A stretch of 64,000 nucleotides of DNA from CADEDH01 sp963732695 (GCA_963732695.1 CAVTAP010000012.1:292490-356489), one strand, 5' to 3'. Positions 18,867 to 28,568 are shown, counted from the stretch's first letter. The notes: generated by a model not told the origin, from the letters alone. Numbers and translations are program-made.

Positions 18867-19393
18867 CAGTCGCGCCGGCCGAGACCGGTGAACTGGCCAA
18901 AGCATTCATCAACCAGGCCCTCGCCAGCCAGGGCATCGACCGGGACCAGTTGACCTTGCACGCTGACCGGGGCACGTCGATGACCTCGAAACCGGTCGCC
19001 CAGCTCCTCGTCGATCTCGGCGTCGCCCGCAGCCACAGCCGCCCGCATGTCTCCAACGACAACCCGTACTCCGAGGCGAACTTCAAGACCCTCAAATACT
19101 GCCCCGCGTTCCCCGCCCGGTTCGGCAGCATCCAAGACGCCCGCAGGTTCTGCACCGCGTTCTTCGACCACTACAACCACGTCCACCGCCACACCGGGAT
19201 CGGGCTCCACACCCCAGCCTCGGTCCACTACGGCACCGCGGCCGAGGTCAGAGCCCAACGCCAGACCACCCTCAACGCCGCCTACACCGCCAACCCCACC
19301 CGATTCCGGCACCGGCCACCCACCCCACCCAAGCTCCCCACCATCGCCTGGATCAACGAACCAACGCCCGAAGCACTCATCACAACCGAATAG
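18867..19393 (+). pseudogene. Integrase-core transposase, 3' fragment (different IS3-like element)
   Basis: Open frame in phase with ETGELAKAFINQAL and then LTLHADRGTSMTSKPV, RPHVSNDNPYSEANFKTLKY and HYNHVHRHTGIGLHTP: the second Asp and the Glu region of an rve-type transposase plus its C-terminus. The N-terminal half and first catalytic Asp are missing, cut by the IS3 element at 18,862. An element end resembling TGTCTCACC...TTGACA occurs just after the stop (about 19,401-19,424). Confidence 0.8.
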
Positions 19394-19427
19394 CAAGAAA
19401 CTGTCTCACCACCCTTGACAGGTTCCG

Positions 19428-19920
19428 ATGCCCTGGTCCGGGAGATCCAGCGCCTGGAGAAGCTGCTGGAAGACGTAGGGATCAAAGTTGAGCCGTGCGT
19501 CTGGAAACGGGAGTTTCAACGCCGCAGCTCCCCCCACTTCCACTTCCACCTCGTCCTCGTCGCGGCCCAGGTCGTCGATGGGGAACGGCTGCGGAACTGG
19601 CTGTCGGGGGAGTGTCATGCCGTGGTCGGCTCCGGCGATGAGCGCCACCTCCGGGCCGGTGTCCGGGTGGACGCCGTGCGGGGCTTCGACGCCTTCGACC
19701 CCGCTCGCATCGCCTCGTACCTAGCCGGCTACCTCGGCCCCGATGAGCGCCTTGGTGACAAGAAGGTCCAACACCGGCTGCCAGTGGGCTGGCCCGCAGC
19801 GTCGGGGTCGGTAGGCCGCTGGTGGTCGGTCCGGGGTGTCACCCGGGTCAGGATCGAGGTCCGTATGATCCGCCGCCAGTTGATCAGGCCCAACGCCTGT
19901 TGCGGGCCTTGCATCGTTCC
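19428..19920 (+). pseudogene. HUH-type plasmid replication initiator remnant
   Basis: The frame reads LVREIQRLEKLLEDVG, then WKREFQRRSSPHFHFHLVL: a His-hydrophobic-His metal motif after an EFQxR box, as in RepSA-like initiators of actinomycete integrative elements. Then VVGSGDERHLRAGVRVD, ARIASYLAGYLGPD and VGRWWSVRGV. No start codon context is left upstream (IS debris) and the frame loses recognisable sequence after about 19,900. It suggests the island descends from a replicating integrative element. Called from motif memory. Confidence 0.55.
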
Positions 19921-20293
19921 GAGGTTCGCGTTCGGGGTTTGGGGTCTGGCGGACGGTGACCCGTCGGCAGTTGCGGGCCCGATGGCCGACCGGGGCAGAA
20001 ACGGGCGGCTCCCTGATCGGGGGGAGGGCCCATCGGTGGCAGTTGGCCTCGCGCGGGCGTTGGCGCTCGAGCACGGGGAACCCTGGCCAAGAGGAATAGC
20101 AAAGGGCTGCCGTGAGCAAAGGAACGCGGACCCTTCCGCTCTAAAGGGGCCGGGATGCCGTCGGTTGAATCGCTCAACGACTCTTGGCTGGGTCCTTGAG
20201 CAGTGCGCTGTGCCAAACGGTGGCGGGTGATTGGCCCGGAGGGCTACGGTCTACGGGCGGGCGCGAGAAGCGCCTGCGGAAGGGGGAATCCGG

Positions 20294-20609
20294 ATGGCGA
20301 CGGTGTATACGGTGGGCGAATACAACTACCAGATTCACGGTGGTCCCGCGGGATACCAGGGCAGCCCGCGCGATCATCCGGTTGAACGAGGGCACCGGTG
20401 GGTCAGTCGCCTACCTCCATTTCATTCCCGAGGGACGGCCAATCCCGCCAGACACCGACGGGCCACCGTGGATCCGGATGTACCTACCGGAATCACAGCT
20501 GGGCTCGGTTATCGACATGTTGCGTAACGAACAACCTCTCTCGGTGTACTTCGCCGCAGGCAGTGGCTTTCTGCGAACGGGGAACGAGCCGGTCGGCGAG
20601 GAGGAGTAA
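20294..20609 (+). pseudogene. Small hypothetical protein, frameshifted
   Basis: ATG 20,294 follows GAAGGGGGAA. The first frame gives MATVYTVGEYNYQIHGG; around 20,345-20,375 sense moves to another frame that continues RAIIRLNEGTGGSVAYLHFI, PPWIRMYLPESQLGSVIDML, YFAAGSGFLRTGNEPVGEEE to the stop. Joined, it gives about 100 aa resembling a widespread family of uncharacterised small proteins that end GSGFxRTGxEPVGEGE. Function unknown. The break may be real decay or a sequencing indel. Confidence 0.6.
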
Positions 20610-21044
20610 AGGAGCGTATCGGCACACGATGAAGGCCGCCGGATGACTCCGCCTCTCTGGGCTTCGCTGTGCAGGGATCCCGGAATTTTGACTCGAGGGA
20701 AACTACGCCAGTGACTTCCGAAGGTGGTGGAGCTGAGCTGTGATTCGAAGACCCCGTAGAAGGAAGCGCCGTCCGCCAGACTCGACCCTATCGCTGTTCG
20801 TCGCAAGATGAGGCTTTCGAGGCCGCTCGAAGCGGTGCAGTAGGCTCAGTCGTCCCCACCGACTATGAGAGGGCAATTTCGAGATAGGCGTATGTAGACC
20901 AGTAGTCTCTCTCAGCCACGGCTGGAAGGGGCTCGCCAACGTCGAGCGGAGAACTGGCGAACCAGTTGCGAAGATCATGGAGGCGAGCGTTGGCCGCGCC
21001 GGGCACCCGCTCGTTGATTCGTCGGGACGCCTGGGTAAGCCGAT
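20610..21044. other. No gene recognised
   Basis: About 430 bases between the small hypothetical and the RepA-like remnant. Short open frames exist on both strands, but none has family signatures, a ribosome site or consistent codon use. Probably degraded island sequence. Confidence 0.4.
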
Positions 21045-21071
21045 TTGGGGGATTGGTGTGAGGCCAGTCGG

Positions 21072-21290
21072 ATCAGTGAGAAGGTCGGCGACCGCACCCT
21101 GGCCGACGAGGCCACCGAATGGCTGTCCGCCATCCTCGCCGACGGGCCCATGCCCAAAGCCGACCTCGTCAAGCTCGCCGACCACGAGGGGCTGTCCGAC
21201 AAGGCGCTCCGCATCGCACGAGAACGCCTCCCCCACGTGATCACCGAACGTGACAACACCCCCCCAGGGTCGGTCCTCCCAATGGCGCCT
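21072..21290 (+). pseudogene. RepA/primase-type protein, C-terminal fragment
   Basis: The frame encodes EKVGDRTLADEATEWLSAIL, ADGPMPKADLVKLADHEGLS and DKALRIARERLPHV. This helix-turn-helix tail resembles the C-terminal winged helix of phage/plasmid AAA-type RepA and primase-helicase proteins, where a DGPxPxxEV and SxxTLRRAKxxLG pattern is usual. The ATPase part is missing. It adds to evidence for a decayed integrated replicon. Confidence 0.5.
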
Positions 21291-21326
21291 GCCGCCATAG
21301 CCGTCCCGGCGACCGATTTGCGTGCC

Positions 21327-21700
21327 CTCCGGTTACCTGCCCGGACCCGGAACCCGGACCTATCAGGTGATGACGGCCGTGGCCTACTACTCCGGCCTGC
21401 GGCCGTCGGAGGTGGTGATGCTCCGCCCCCGGGCCCTGGAGCTGCCAGAGGAGGGTGGCTGGGGCGTCAACCACGTCCTGGAAGCCGATGACGATGGCTA
21501 TGACGAACCGGCCGAGCCGAAGACAGGGGAGCGGGCCGTTCCCGCTCCGCCGGTGCTGGTCGACCTGCTGCGTGCGTGGTTTGAAGCCAAGGGGGCCGGC
21601 CCCGCTGAGTTGCTGTTCCGCACCTGCACCGGCCGCCGGCCGGTCGAGTCGAACTGGCGGCGTGGTCGCGAACCAGCGGATCGAGGCCGTACTCAGCCCA
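21327..21700 (+). pseudogene. Tyrosine recombinase (integrase) fragment
   Basis: Reads YQVMTAVAYYSGLRPSEVVM, covering the first catalytic Arg region (SGLRPSE), then AEPKTGERAVPAPPVLVDLL and LLFRTCTGRRPVESNWRR. The C-terminal half with HxLR, the last His and the nucleophilic Tyr is absent and the frame runs out of recognisable sequence by about 21,700. This is probably the remains of the enzyme that inserted the island at the tRNA-Arg gene. Confidence 0.72.
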
Positions 21701-21729
21701 GCGCTGCGGAGCATTCGGCCCGAGCTGTT

Positions 21730-24700
21730 TTATTGAGCAGAGACGACGCGAAACGTCGTTGAGCGGCCACTCGTCATGCCCGTTGCGGTGAGCTCCCACA
21801 CCCGGCCGGCATCCGAAGGATCACAGATCCAGCTGAGCTGCGCGCGACCATCGGCGTTGGCTGTCAACGGCTCGATCTGAGCGACACCGGGTGACGTGAG
21901 GTCTACTCGCTCGCCAGGGTCGGCACCGAACAAGGAACCGATTTCGCGCCACACGCCGTCGCAAACGAACAGCTCGGGCGATACCACCACCGAGAGCGCC
22001 GTCTCCCTGGTGAACGTCCCGCCCTCGCTGTTGCTTGTTGCCTGAGGGCTGGTCGAGGCGGTCGTCGATGGACCGGCAGGCGGTGAGGTCGACGAGGCCG
22101 TTGTGATGGAAGGACTGCCTCCATCAGCTGCGCCAAGTGCCAGCCCGAGCCCGATCAGGGAGGCAACGGCCGAAGCGCCGATGATAATCGACCAGGTACT
22201 CGTGGCGAGCGCGCGCATCCCGGTCCGGTCGGGGCTGGGACTGCCGTCCTCGGCTGGTTCATCGGTCGTACCCGGAGCGGTCGGTGTTGTGGCTGGAGAC
22301 GGCGTAGCGATCAGCGGCTGCTGCCGGGAACGGGTGACCCGGCCACCATCGCTGTGCTCGGTCGGAAGTTCGGTCGAGCTTGGACGGCCGAGCAGCAGGC
22401 CTCTCGCGCGACGCACACTGTCGACGTCCAAGCGCTCACCGTAGAACCTCAGTGTCCGAACGGGCCAAGTCTGCATGGATGCCCTTGCTGCCTGCAGCGG
22501 TGTGCTCACGTTCATCCAGTGCAGCACGTCATCGGAGTTCGTGAGCACGTAGTACACAGGCTCATGTCGTTCGACCCAGGAAGGATCGACGCTGATTACG
22601 CCATCTTCGGGCATGCGGTCAGCGACGTGCACGAGCAGATTGTGGTCGGTCGCTTCACCGGCGTCGGAGGTGATGACAATCTCGATGGCGAAACTGCTCT
22701 GATCCAGCTCGTGCGCGAGTTGTTTCGCTCGGCCGGCGGTGGCGATGACGTCGCCGATCATCGCCCTGAGGCGGCTCTCACGTTCGATGAGGGCCGCCGA
22801 CTGGCGTTGAGCGTCCTGGACAGCAGCTCGCAGGTCAGCTGAGGCGAACTCTTCCTCGATCTCGTCCCACAGCGGTATGTGACCCTCGCAGCCCTGGCAG
22901 ACGACGTACGGCTTCCTCTCCCGCACCCGGTCGGCAACTACGCGGAGATCGAGGGCCGGGCGGGTGCAGTGGGGGCAGACATAGATCCGGAATCGCTCGA
23001 CGTCCTTCGCCGTCGCAGCCAGGTGTTCGTGGACGAACCGGGTGAGGAGCTGACGGCCGCTGGCCGCCAGCGCTGTGGTGTCCCCGAACAGGTCGAGCTC
23101 CCCACGGCCGTCATCAAGAGTTCTCAAACGGACGCCGATCTCGTGGCCGGAGATCGACGTGAAGTCAGCGACGTTTCGCCACAGCTCCTTGCTCTCGAAC
23201 AGCTCGGTGTGGTGGAGGCGAACCACCAGCGTGGCATAGGTCTCGTCCAGGTAGCCGTCGAACCGGTAGGTGGTGAACACGTTGGGCTCACCGGGCCACT
23301 CGGGCCGTTCTCGGCGGAAGTAGCTGGGGAACACGAGTAGTGTGGCCCGGCGACCGGTGGCGTCCTGGTCGCGTATGCATATGGCACGATCGACCAGCTC
23401 ACGCTGGAGGCCTCTGAGCACCACTGCTTCGTCGTCGCGGCCGAGCCGCTCGAAGTTGGGTGGGTAGTCCAGGTCGTCGCCATCGAGTAGTCGTTGCTCG
23501 GTGATGCACCCTCGCTCCTCGGGATCTTGACGCAGGGTCCGGATCACGGCCTGACCGTAGGCGTTGATCAGCTCGGGCCGGAGCAGCACGTGCTCACCGA
23601 ACCCCAGCCGGGCGATGGCGCCGGGCCCCACGAGTAGGCCGAGCACGGCGTCCAGCTCGGCCGGCGGGAAGGGGCCGATCTCGTTCGGTAGCCGGTCGAG
23701 CAGTTCCTTGGCCGTGGTGAGGATCCGGCCGCTGTCTTTCAAGCGCAGGATGGCACTTCTGATCCGGCGGAACGTTGCCGGCGACGAGCGCCAGGGGAGT
23801 CGATCCCAGTTGATACTGGCTACGATCGCCGCCCTCAGCTCATCGACGTTGAGGGCAGCGGCGGCGCTGGTCTCGAAGTAGCCGTCGAATCCCGCCGCCC
23901 CCCGGAACCGTTCCAGCTCGTGGCGGCCCAGGCGAACCGGGTTGACGTCCGTTCGTCCGGCTGCCAGCAGCTTCGGTATTTGACGATTGGCCGTCTCGAT
24001 GGCCCGGTTCCAGTCCCACAGCCGGGGGATCACGTCGTCTTTCTGGCCGTCGAACACGAGCACGGCTAGCGCAGCATCTCCCATGTAGAGCTGGTGGACG
24101 AGCCGCTGATCGGCCTGCCCCCCGAAATCCCACAGCCATATCTCCCGATCGATTCCAGGCTGGTCCTGGGGGGTCGGGACAGCGAGCTGGGTGGCCCAAT
24201 CATCGATCGTCTGCCCGTTTTCGCTCTGCTGGTGTGGTTCTGACGACCTTTCGGGCGGGAGGCGGGTGGCGAACGCACCGATAGTTGACGCCGTCGGCCT
24301 CCACGCCTCACCAGCCAGGACAAGAGCGAGGCCGCTCTTCCCGGCCTGACTCTCGCCGACGAGCAGGACTTTCGCGTTGGTGTAGAGCTCGCTGTTGGGG
24401 CCGCTGCCATGGGTCGACACCGATAGGAGATCTGCGACAGGCCAGATCTTGGCGACACCGTTGACTGCTACTGTGACGGCGTGGCGGCCGTCGGGGCTGT
24501 AGGCCACCCCGACAGGGAGTCGGTGTGGCCTTCGAGGATGGTGGTGGTCTGGCCGGTGTTGAGATCCCAGACCCGGGCTGTGCGGTCGCTGCTGGTGGTG
24601 ATGGCGTGGTGACCGTCAGGGCTGTAGGCGACTCCTGTTAGGGGGTCGGTGTGGCCTTCGAGGATGGTGGTGGTCTGGCCGGTGTTGAGATCCCAGACCC

Positions 24701-26615
24701 GGGCTGTGCGGTCGCTGCTGGTGGTGATGGCGTGGTGACCGTCAGGGCTGTAAGCCACGCCGATCACGGGGTCGGTGTGGCCTTTGAGGATGGTGGTGGT
24801 CTGGCCGGTGTTGAGATCCCAGACCCGGGCTGTGCGGTCGCTGCTGGTGGTGATGGCGTGGTGACCGTCAGGGCTGTAGGCGACTCCTGTTAGGGGGTCG
24901 GTGTGGCCTTCGAGGATGGTGGTGGTCTGGCCGGTGTTGAGATCCCAGACCCGGGCTGTGCGGTCGCGACTGGTGGTGATGGCGTGGTGACCGTCAGGGC
25001 TGTAGGCGACTCCTGTTAGGGGGTCGGTGTGGCCTTTGAGGATGGTGGTGGTCTGGCCGGTGTTGAGATCCCAGACCCGGGCTGTGCGGTCGCTGCTGGT
25101 GGTGATGGCGTGGTGACCGTCAGGGCTGTAGGCGACTCCTGTTAGGGGGTCGGTGTGGCCTTTGAGGATGGTGGTGGTCTGGCCGGTGTTGAGATCCCAG
25201 ACCCGGGCTGTGCGGTCGCGACTGGTGGTGATGGCGTGGTGACCGTCGGGGCTGCGGGTGACTCCTGTTAGGGGGTCGGTGTGGCCTTTGAGGATGGTGG
25301 TGGTCTGGCCGGTGTTGAGATCCCAGACCCGGGCTGTGCGGTCGCTGCTGGTGGTGATGGCGTGGTGACCGTCAGGGCTGTAAGCCACGCCGATCACGGG
25401 GTCGGTGTGGCCTTTGAGGATGGTGGTGGTCTGGCCGGTGTTGAGATCCCAGACCCGGGCTGTGCGGTCGCTGCTGGTGGTGATGGCGTGGTGACCGTCA
25501 GGGCTGTAAGCCACGCCGATCACGGGGTCGGTGTGGCCTTTGAGGATGGTGGTGGTCTGGCCGGTGTTGAGATCCCAGACCCGGGCTGTGCGGTCGCTGC
25601 TGGTGGTGATGGCGTGGTGACCGTCAGGGCTATAGGCGACTGCGACTACGGGCTGGCTTTGGCTTTGCAGAAAGGTGGTTGTTTGGCCGGTGTTGAGATT
25701 CCATATCCGGGCCTCGCCGTCAAGACTGGTGACGAGAGCGTGGTGGCCGTCGGGGCTGTATGCAACACTGCGAATGGAGTCTGTATGACTATTAATCGTT
25801 ACTATAGTTTGGGCGGTATTTAGATCCCAAACACGGGCTGTGCTGTCGCTACTTGTTGTGATGGCGTGGCGACCATCGGGACTATATGCGACCGCCCATA
25901 CGGAGTCAGCATGGCCCTTCAGGATGGTGGTGGTCTGGCCTATCTTGAGGTCCCAAACTCGAGCTGTGCGATCCCGACTTGTGGTGATGGCGTGCTGACC
26001 ATCGGGACTGTAGGCCACCCCGATCACCTGATCAGTGTGGCCTTCGAGAATGGTCGTGGTCTGGCCGGTGCTAAGACTCCAGACTCGGGCCGTGCGGTCA
26101 CTGCTCGTGGTGATGGCGTGACGACCATCAGGGCTGCAGGCTACCCCTTCGAGCCCTCCAGTATGGCCGAATGACAAGGCGGTCGCTGAAGCCTCGGAGT
26201 GTGGTGGTGGGTCGCTGCTGCTTGTCTCTTCGTTCGATGCTCGACAGGCGGCAAGAAGTTGGAGTTCGGCGTCGGGGTCGCGTCCATCGAGGTAGCGATA
26301 CTGACCGAGAGATCCTGGTATCGGAGCATCATCGAGTCGGAATGGAATAAAGCGCAGGCCTCGGTTCAGTGGATCTCTGAAACGGAACGTCTGGCTCTCT
26401 AGGTTGAACCAGTCTGATCCAAAGGAACCGGCAGACATGCACAGCACCAGTATCCGAGAGGAGCCTAGGCCTGCATCGATCGATCCGCCCGCGGGAATTT
26501 CCCAATCGTCGAACCAAACCCGAAGCCCATGTTCTCGTAGCCTCTCGGCCAGAGAGCGGACTCGTGCTTTGTCGGAGTGGCCGTAGCTAAGAAATACATC
26601 GAACTGGTATGCCAC
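21730..26615 (-). CDS. TIR-(WD40)x14-Roc-COR-zinc ribbon-TM giant protein, broken by one frameshift
   Basis: Two overlapping frames (26,615-24,468 and 24,507-21,730) make one about 1,628-aa protein once a base is restored in a G run (24,507-24,510): HTDSLSG then continues VAYSPDG exactly as in the neighbouring repeats. Order: TIR (about 4-125; FDVFLSYGHSD, candidate Glu73 in SDWFNLES); 14 WD40 repeats of 42 aa (about 150-735; two seven-blade propellers); Roc GTPase with P-loop GESQAGKS (754-761), DFGGQ and FETSA; a COR-like region; CPHC/CQGC zinc ribbon (1,214-1,243); coiled coil; a further alpha/beta stretch; Pro/Thr linker; one membrane helix (about 1,475-1,496); an outside domain with two Cys. 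Inferred role: membrane-tethered immune-type NTPase with a TIR (NADase or signalling) effector, sensing through propellers. Next to the island's tRNA end. Confidence 0.85.
24520..25680 (-). repeat. Near-identical 126-bp tandem repeats encoding WD40 blades
   Basis: Repeats 5 to 13 of the WD40 array are almost identical at DNA level, each 126 bp (42 codons), differing mainly at a few positions: K/E before GHTD, PVIG/PLTG, and SSD/SRD. Repeats 1-4 and 14 are more diverged. Recent tandem amplification or gene conversion is the simplest reading. Copy number may differ between strains and is prone to assembly collapse. Confidence 0.92.
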
Positions 26616-26826
26616 GATCGCAGTCTGCCCTACCTGACTAGCATTCCTGGTGAATCAGCCCCTCCTGTCGGCCCGAGCGAGGATCGATCCGAAACAGTAG
26701 CGGAGCACCGACCGGTCCCACGCCCGTCCCGCGTTCGGTCGTCACCGCAGGCGGGTCGAGGGCAACGGCGGTCAATCACGGCGGCGGCTCCAACGAGGGC
26801 AGACCTGCTCCAGTAGTGGCTGATCG
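26616..26826. other. Upstream region of the TIR gene, to the island edge
   Basis: About 210 bases holding the start region of the TIR gene and the DNA just inside the right attachment repeat. No gene or clear promoter is recognised. Confidence 0.4.
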
Positions 26827-26871
26827 GGGCGCCCTCGGCAGGAATTGAACCTGCGACGCACGGTTTAGGAA
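26827..26871 (-). repeat. Right attachment repeat, inside the intact tRNA-Arg
   Basis: Exact 45-bp partner of 10,534-10,578. It spans the 3' half of the tRNA from the anticodon loop plus three bases beyond the 3' end. Because the tRNA stays complete on this side, this is the copy that regenerated the gene on integration. Confidence 0.88.
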
Positions 26872-26902
26872 ACCGACGCTCTATCCACTGAGCTACGAGG
26901 GC
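26830..26902 (-). tRNA. tRNA-Arg (anticodon CCT)
   Basis: 73 nt. The acceptor stem GCCCTCG pairs with CGAGGGC, the anticodon loop reads TTCCTAA (anticodon CCT, decoding AGG), and the T arm is GCAGGTTCAATTCCTGC. The 3' CCA is not encoded. It is the integration target of the island on its 3' side and reads toward it. Confidence 0.95.
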
Positions 26903-27026
26903 CGGTGCCACGTCCCGGCGGGGCGGGCATCGACTCCACAGGCTACCGGCGCCCAGCGGGCCTGGGCCGGGTGATTGCCGCCAGCGCGTCTACCCAGGTC
27001 GGGGCTCCGCCTGCCAGAATCCTGGC

Positions 27027-27996
27027 ATGTCCGCCGCCCCCACCCCGGTCGAGGTCGCCAGCACCGACGACGCCGCGGCCGCCTGGTTGGCCGCCGGCCC
27101 CTACCTCCTCACCGACCCCGTTGGGCACAACCGGGTCCTCTCCCTCCTCGACACCATGGTGGACGACCCCGCCGGCGCCGCCATGCAGGGGGCCCGCACC
27201 TGGTGGGCGACCTCGTCAACCGGCCCGCCGGCACAAAATGCCGGCACCGGCACCGGCACCGGCACCGGCACCGGCACCGGCACCGGCACCGGCCCCGGCC
27301 CCGGCCGGCGACCGGCCGTCACCGGTGTCTGCCTACGCACTGGCGCCGACCAGCCGGTGGTGATCGCCGCCGACGACCGCCCGACCGCTCTCGCTCTGGC
27401 CGACGCCGTGGCCGACGGCCTGGCCCGCATCCCCGGCGTCTCGGGCGAGGCCGCCGCCGTCATGGCCTTCGCCGGAGTCTGGGCCTCGTACCGCCACGTG
27501 GCGGCGAGGATCGCCGTCGCCCAGCGCTTCTACGCCCTCGACACCCTCACGCCGGCCGCCCAAACCCAAGGGCGGCGGCTCCCTCCGCCCCGCCACCCCC
27601 GACGACCTCTCCCTACTCACCCACTGGGCCGTCGCCTTCCAGCACGACACCTTCGGCCCCGGCGTGGTCGACTCCGAGTCCCTCGCCCGGTTCATGGCCC
27701 GCAAGATCGAGTACGGCCTCGTCTGGCTGTGGCACACCACCGAACCGGTCGCCATGACCGCGGCCACCTCCGTCGCCGCCGGCGTCTCCCGCATCCAGCA
27801 CGTCTACACCCCACCCCGTCTCCGGGGCCGGGGCTTCGCCGCCGCCTGCGTCTCCGCCGTGGTCGCCGAGCGCCTCGCCGCCGGCGCCGACCGCTGCGTG
27901 CTTTTCACCGACCTCAACAACCCCACTGCCAACGCCGTCTACCAGCGCCTCGGCTTCGAACCCGTCAGCGAGCACCTGGAGATCGACTTCACCTGA
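27027..27996 (+). pseudogene. GNAT acetyltransferase, frameshifted
   Basis: ATG 27,027 starts an N-terminal domain (VTGVCLRTGADQPVVIAADD, LARIPGVSGEAAAVMAF) typical of two-domain GNATs. Near 27,570 the sense changes frame and continues SLRPATPDDLSLLTHWAVAF, then VYTPPRLRGRGFAAACVSAV (acetyl-CoA binding R-G-x-G) and FTDLNNPTANAVYQRLGF. Joined, about 320 aa. The shift lies after a CAAGGGCGG run and could be an indel error. An unusual Gly-Thr stretch is encoded by GGCACC repeats. Substrate unknown. Confidence 0.75.
27243..27290 (+). repeat. (GGCACC)8 hexanucleotide microsatellite
   Basis: Eight perfect GGCACC units within the GNAT gene, encoding (Gly-Thr)n followed by GPGPG. Length changes by whole units keep the frame. 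It interrupts the N-terminal domain where relatives have no such linker, so it is probably slippage-generated. Confidence 0.9.
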
Positions 27997-28032
27997 GCCG
28001 CCAGACCATAAGCGGCCCAACCGAGATGGATT

Positions 28033-28072
28033 TGGGGATGGGCGGCGTCAGAAATGACGCACTCCGTCCCCA
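28033..28072. terminator. Bidirectional hairpin between convergent genes
   Basis: GCGTCA-GAAA-TGACGC (28,045-28,060) is a perfect 6-bp stem with a GAAA tetraloop, extended outward by GGGGA with TCCCC. It lies between the GNAT stop (27,996) and the sigma-factor stop (28,080) and probably ends transcription from both sides. No T tract. Confidence 0.65.
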
Positions 28073-28079
28073 GAACGCG

Positions 28080-28568
28080 TCAGGCGATGGCCAGCCGGAG
28101 ATCGGCCAGACCCCGATGGATCAGGCTCTTCGCCGTCCCCGCCGGGATGTCCATGGCCTCGGCGATCTCATCGATGCTCCGGTCCCCGTAGAACCGCAGC
28201 ACCAGCGCCTGGCGCCGCCGCTCGTTGACGTCGGCCAGCGCATCGGCCAGATACTCCGCATCAGCCGAGTCGGGCACGGCCACCAGCTTGTGCCAGCTGT
28301 CCCGCCGCACCCGCCGCCGCCGCAGCTCGTTGTGGCAGCCGTTGACCACCGTGGTCCGCAGGTACCCGGCCGGCTGCGTGACCGTGTCCCACCGCTGCCA
28401 CAGCTGGCGGAACGCGTCCTGCACGATCTCCTCGGCCACCGCCCGGTGGTCCACCAGCCCGCAGGCGAGCTGGACCATCGGCTCGAACCGGTCCGTGTAG
28501 AGCCCCTCGAACGAGGTGCGGGACGTACGGGACCCTCCGCGGGTCCGAGATGTGCAGATAACCGTCAT
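28080..28568 (-). CDS. ECF-type RNA polymerase sigma factor
   Basis: ATG 28,568; 162 aa. Sigma region 2 reads VAEEIVQDAFRQLWQRWD and AGYLRTTVVNGCHNELRRRR; region 4 reads RQALVLRFYGDRSIDEIAEA and IPAGTAKSLIHRGLADLR. The length fits a minimal SigE/SigM-like ECF factor. No anti-sigma gene is adjacent; the divergent neighbour is a lipid kinase, so regulation must come from elsewhere. A longer upstream extension in the same frame has no sigma similarity and is rejected. Confidence 0.9.
   Translation of the reverse strand: MTVICTSRTRGGSRTSRTSFEGLYTDRFEPMVQLACGLVDHRAVAEEIVQDAFRQLWQRWDTVTQPAGYLRTTVVNGCHNELRRRRVRRDSWHKLVAVPDSADAEYLADALADVNERRRQALVLRFYGDRSIDEIAEAMDIPAGTAKSLIHRGLADLRLAIA

Larger units (their letters stand above)
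10534..26871. mobile_element. tRNA-Arg-associated genomic island (about 16.3 kb)
   Basis: Bounded by 45-bp direct repeats, with the complete tRNA at the right end reading into the island. Inside are degraded integrase, RepA-like and HUH replication-initiator pieces, suggesting an ancestral actinomycete integrative element or integrated plasmid. Cargo includes a GMC oxidoreductase, a serine hydrolase, a flavoprotein/XRE pair and the TIR-WD40-Roc-COR gene, with at least four IS-type elements. With the integrase reduced to a fragment the island is probably immobile on its own. Confidence 0.75.

Noticed and set aside
24500..25700. CRISPR-like regular repeats
   Set aside because: Period is 126 bp with no unique spacers, and the unit is a coding WD40 blade.
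24651..25823. Plus-strand open frames with repeated AFEDGGGLAGVEIPDPG motif
   Set aside because: Antisense of the WD40 array; periodicity is inherited from the real gene.
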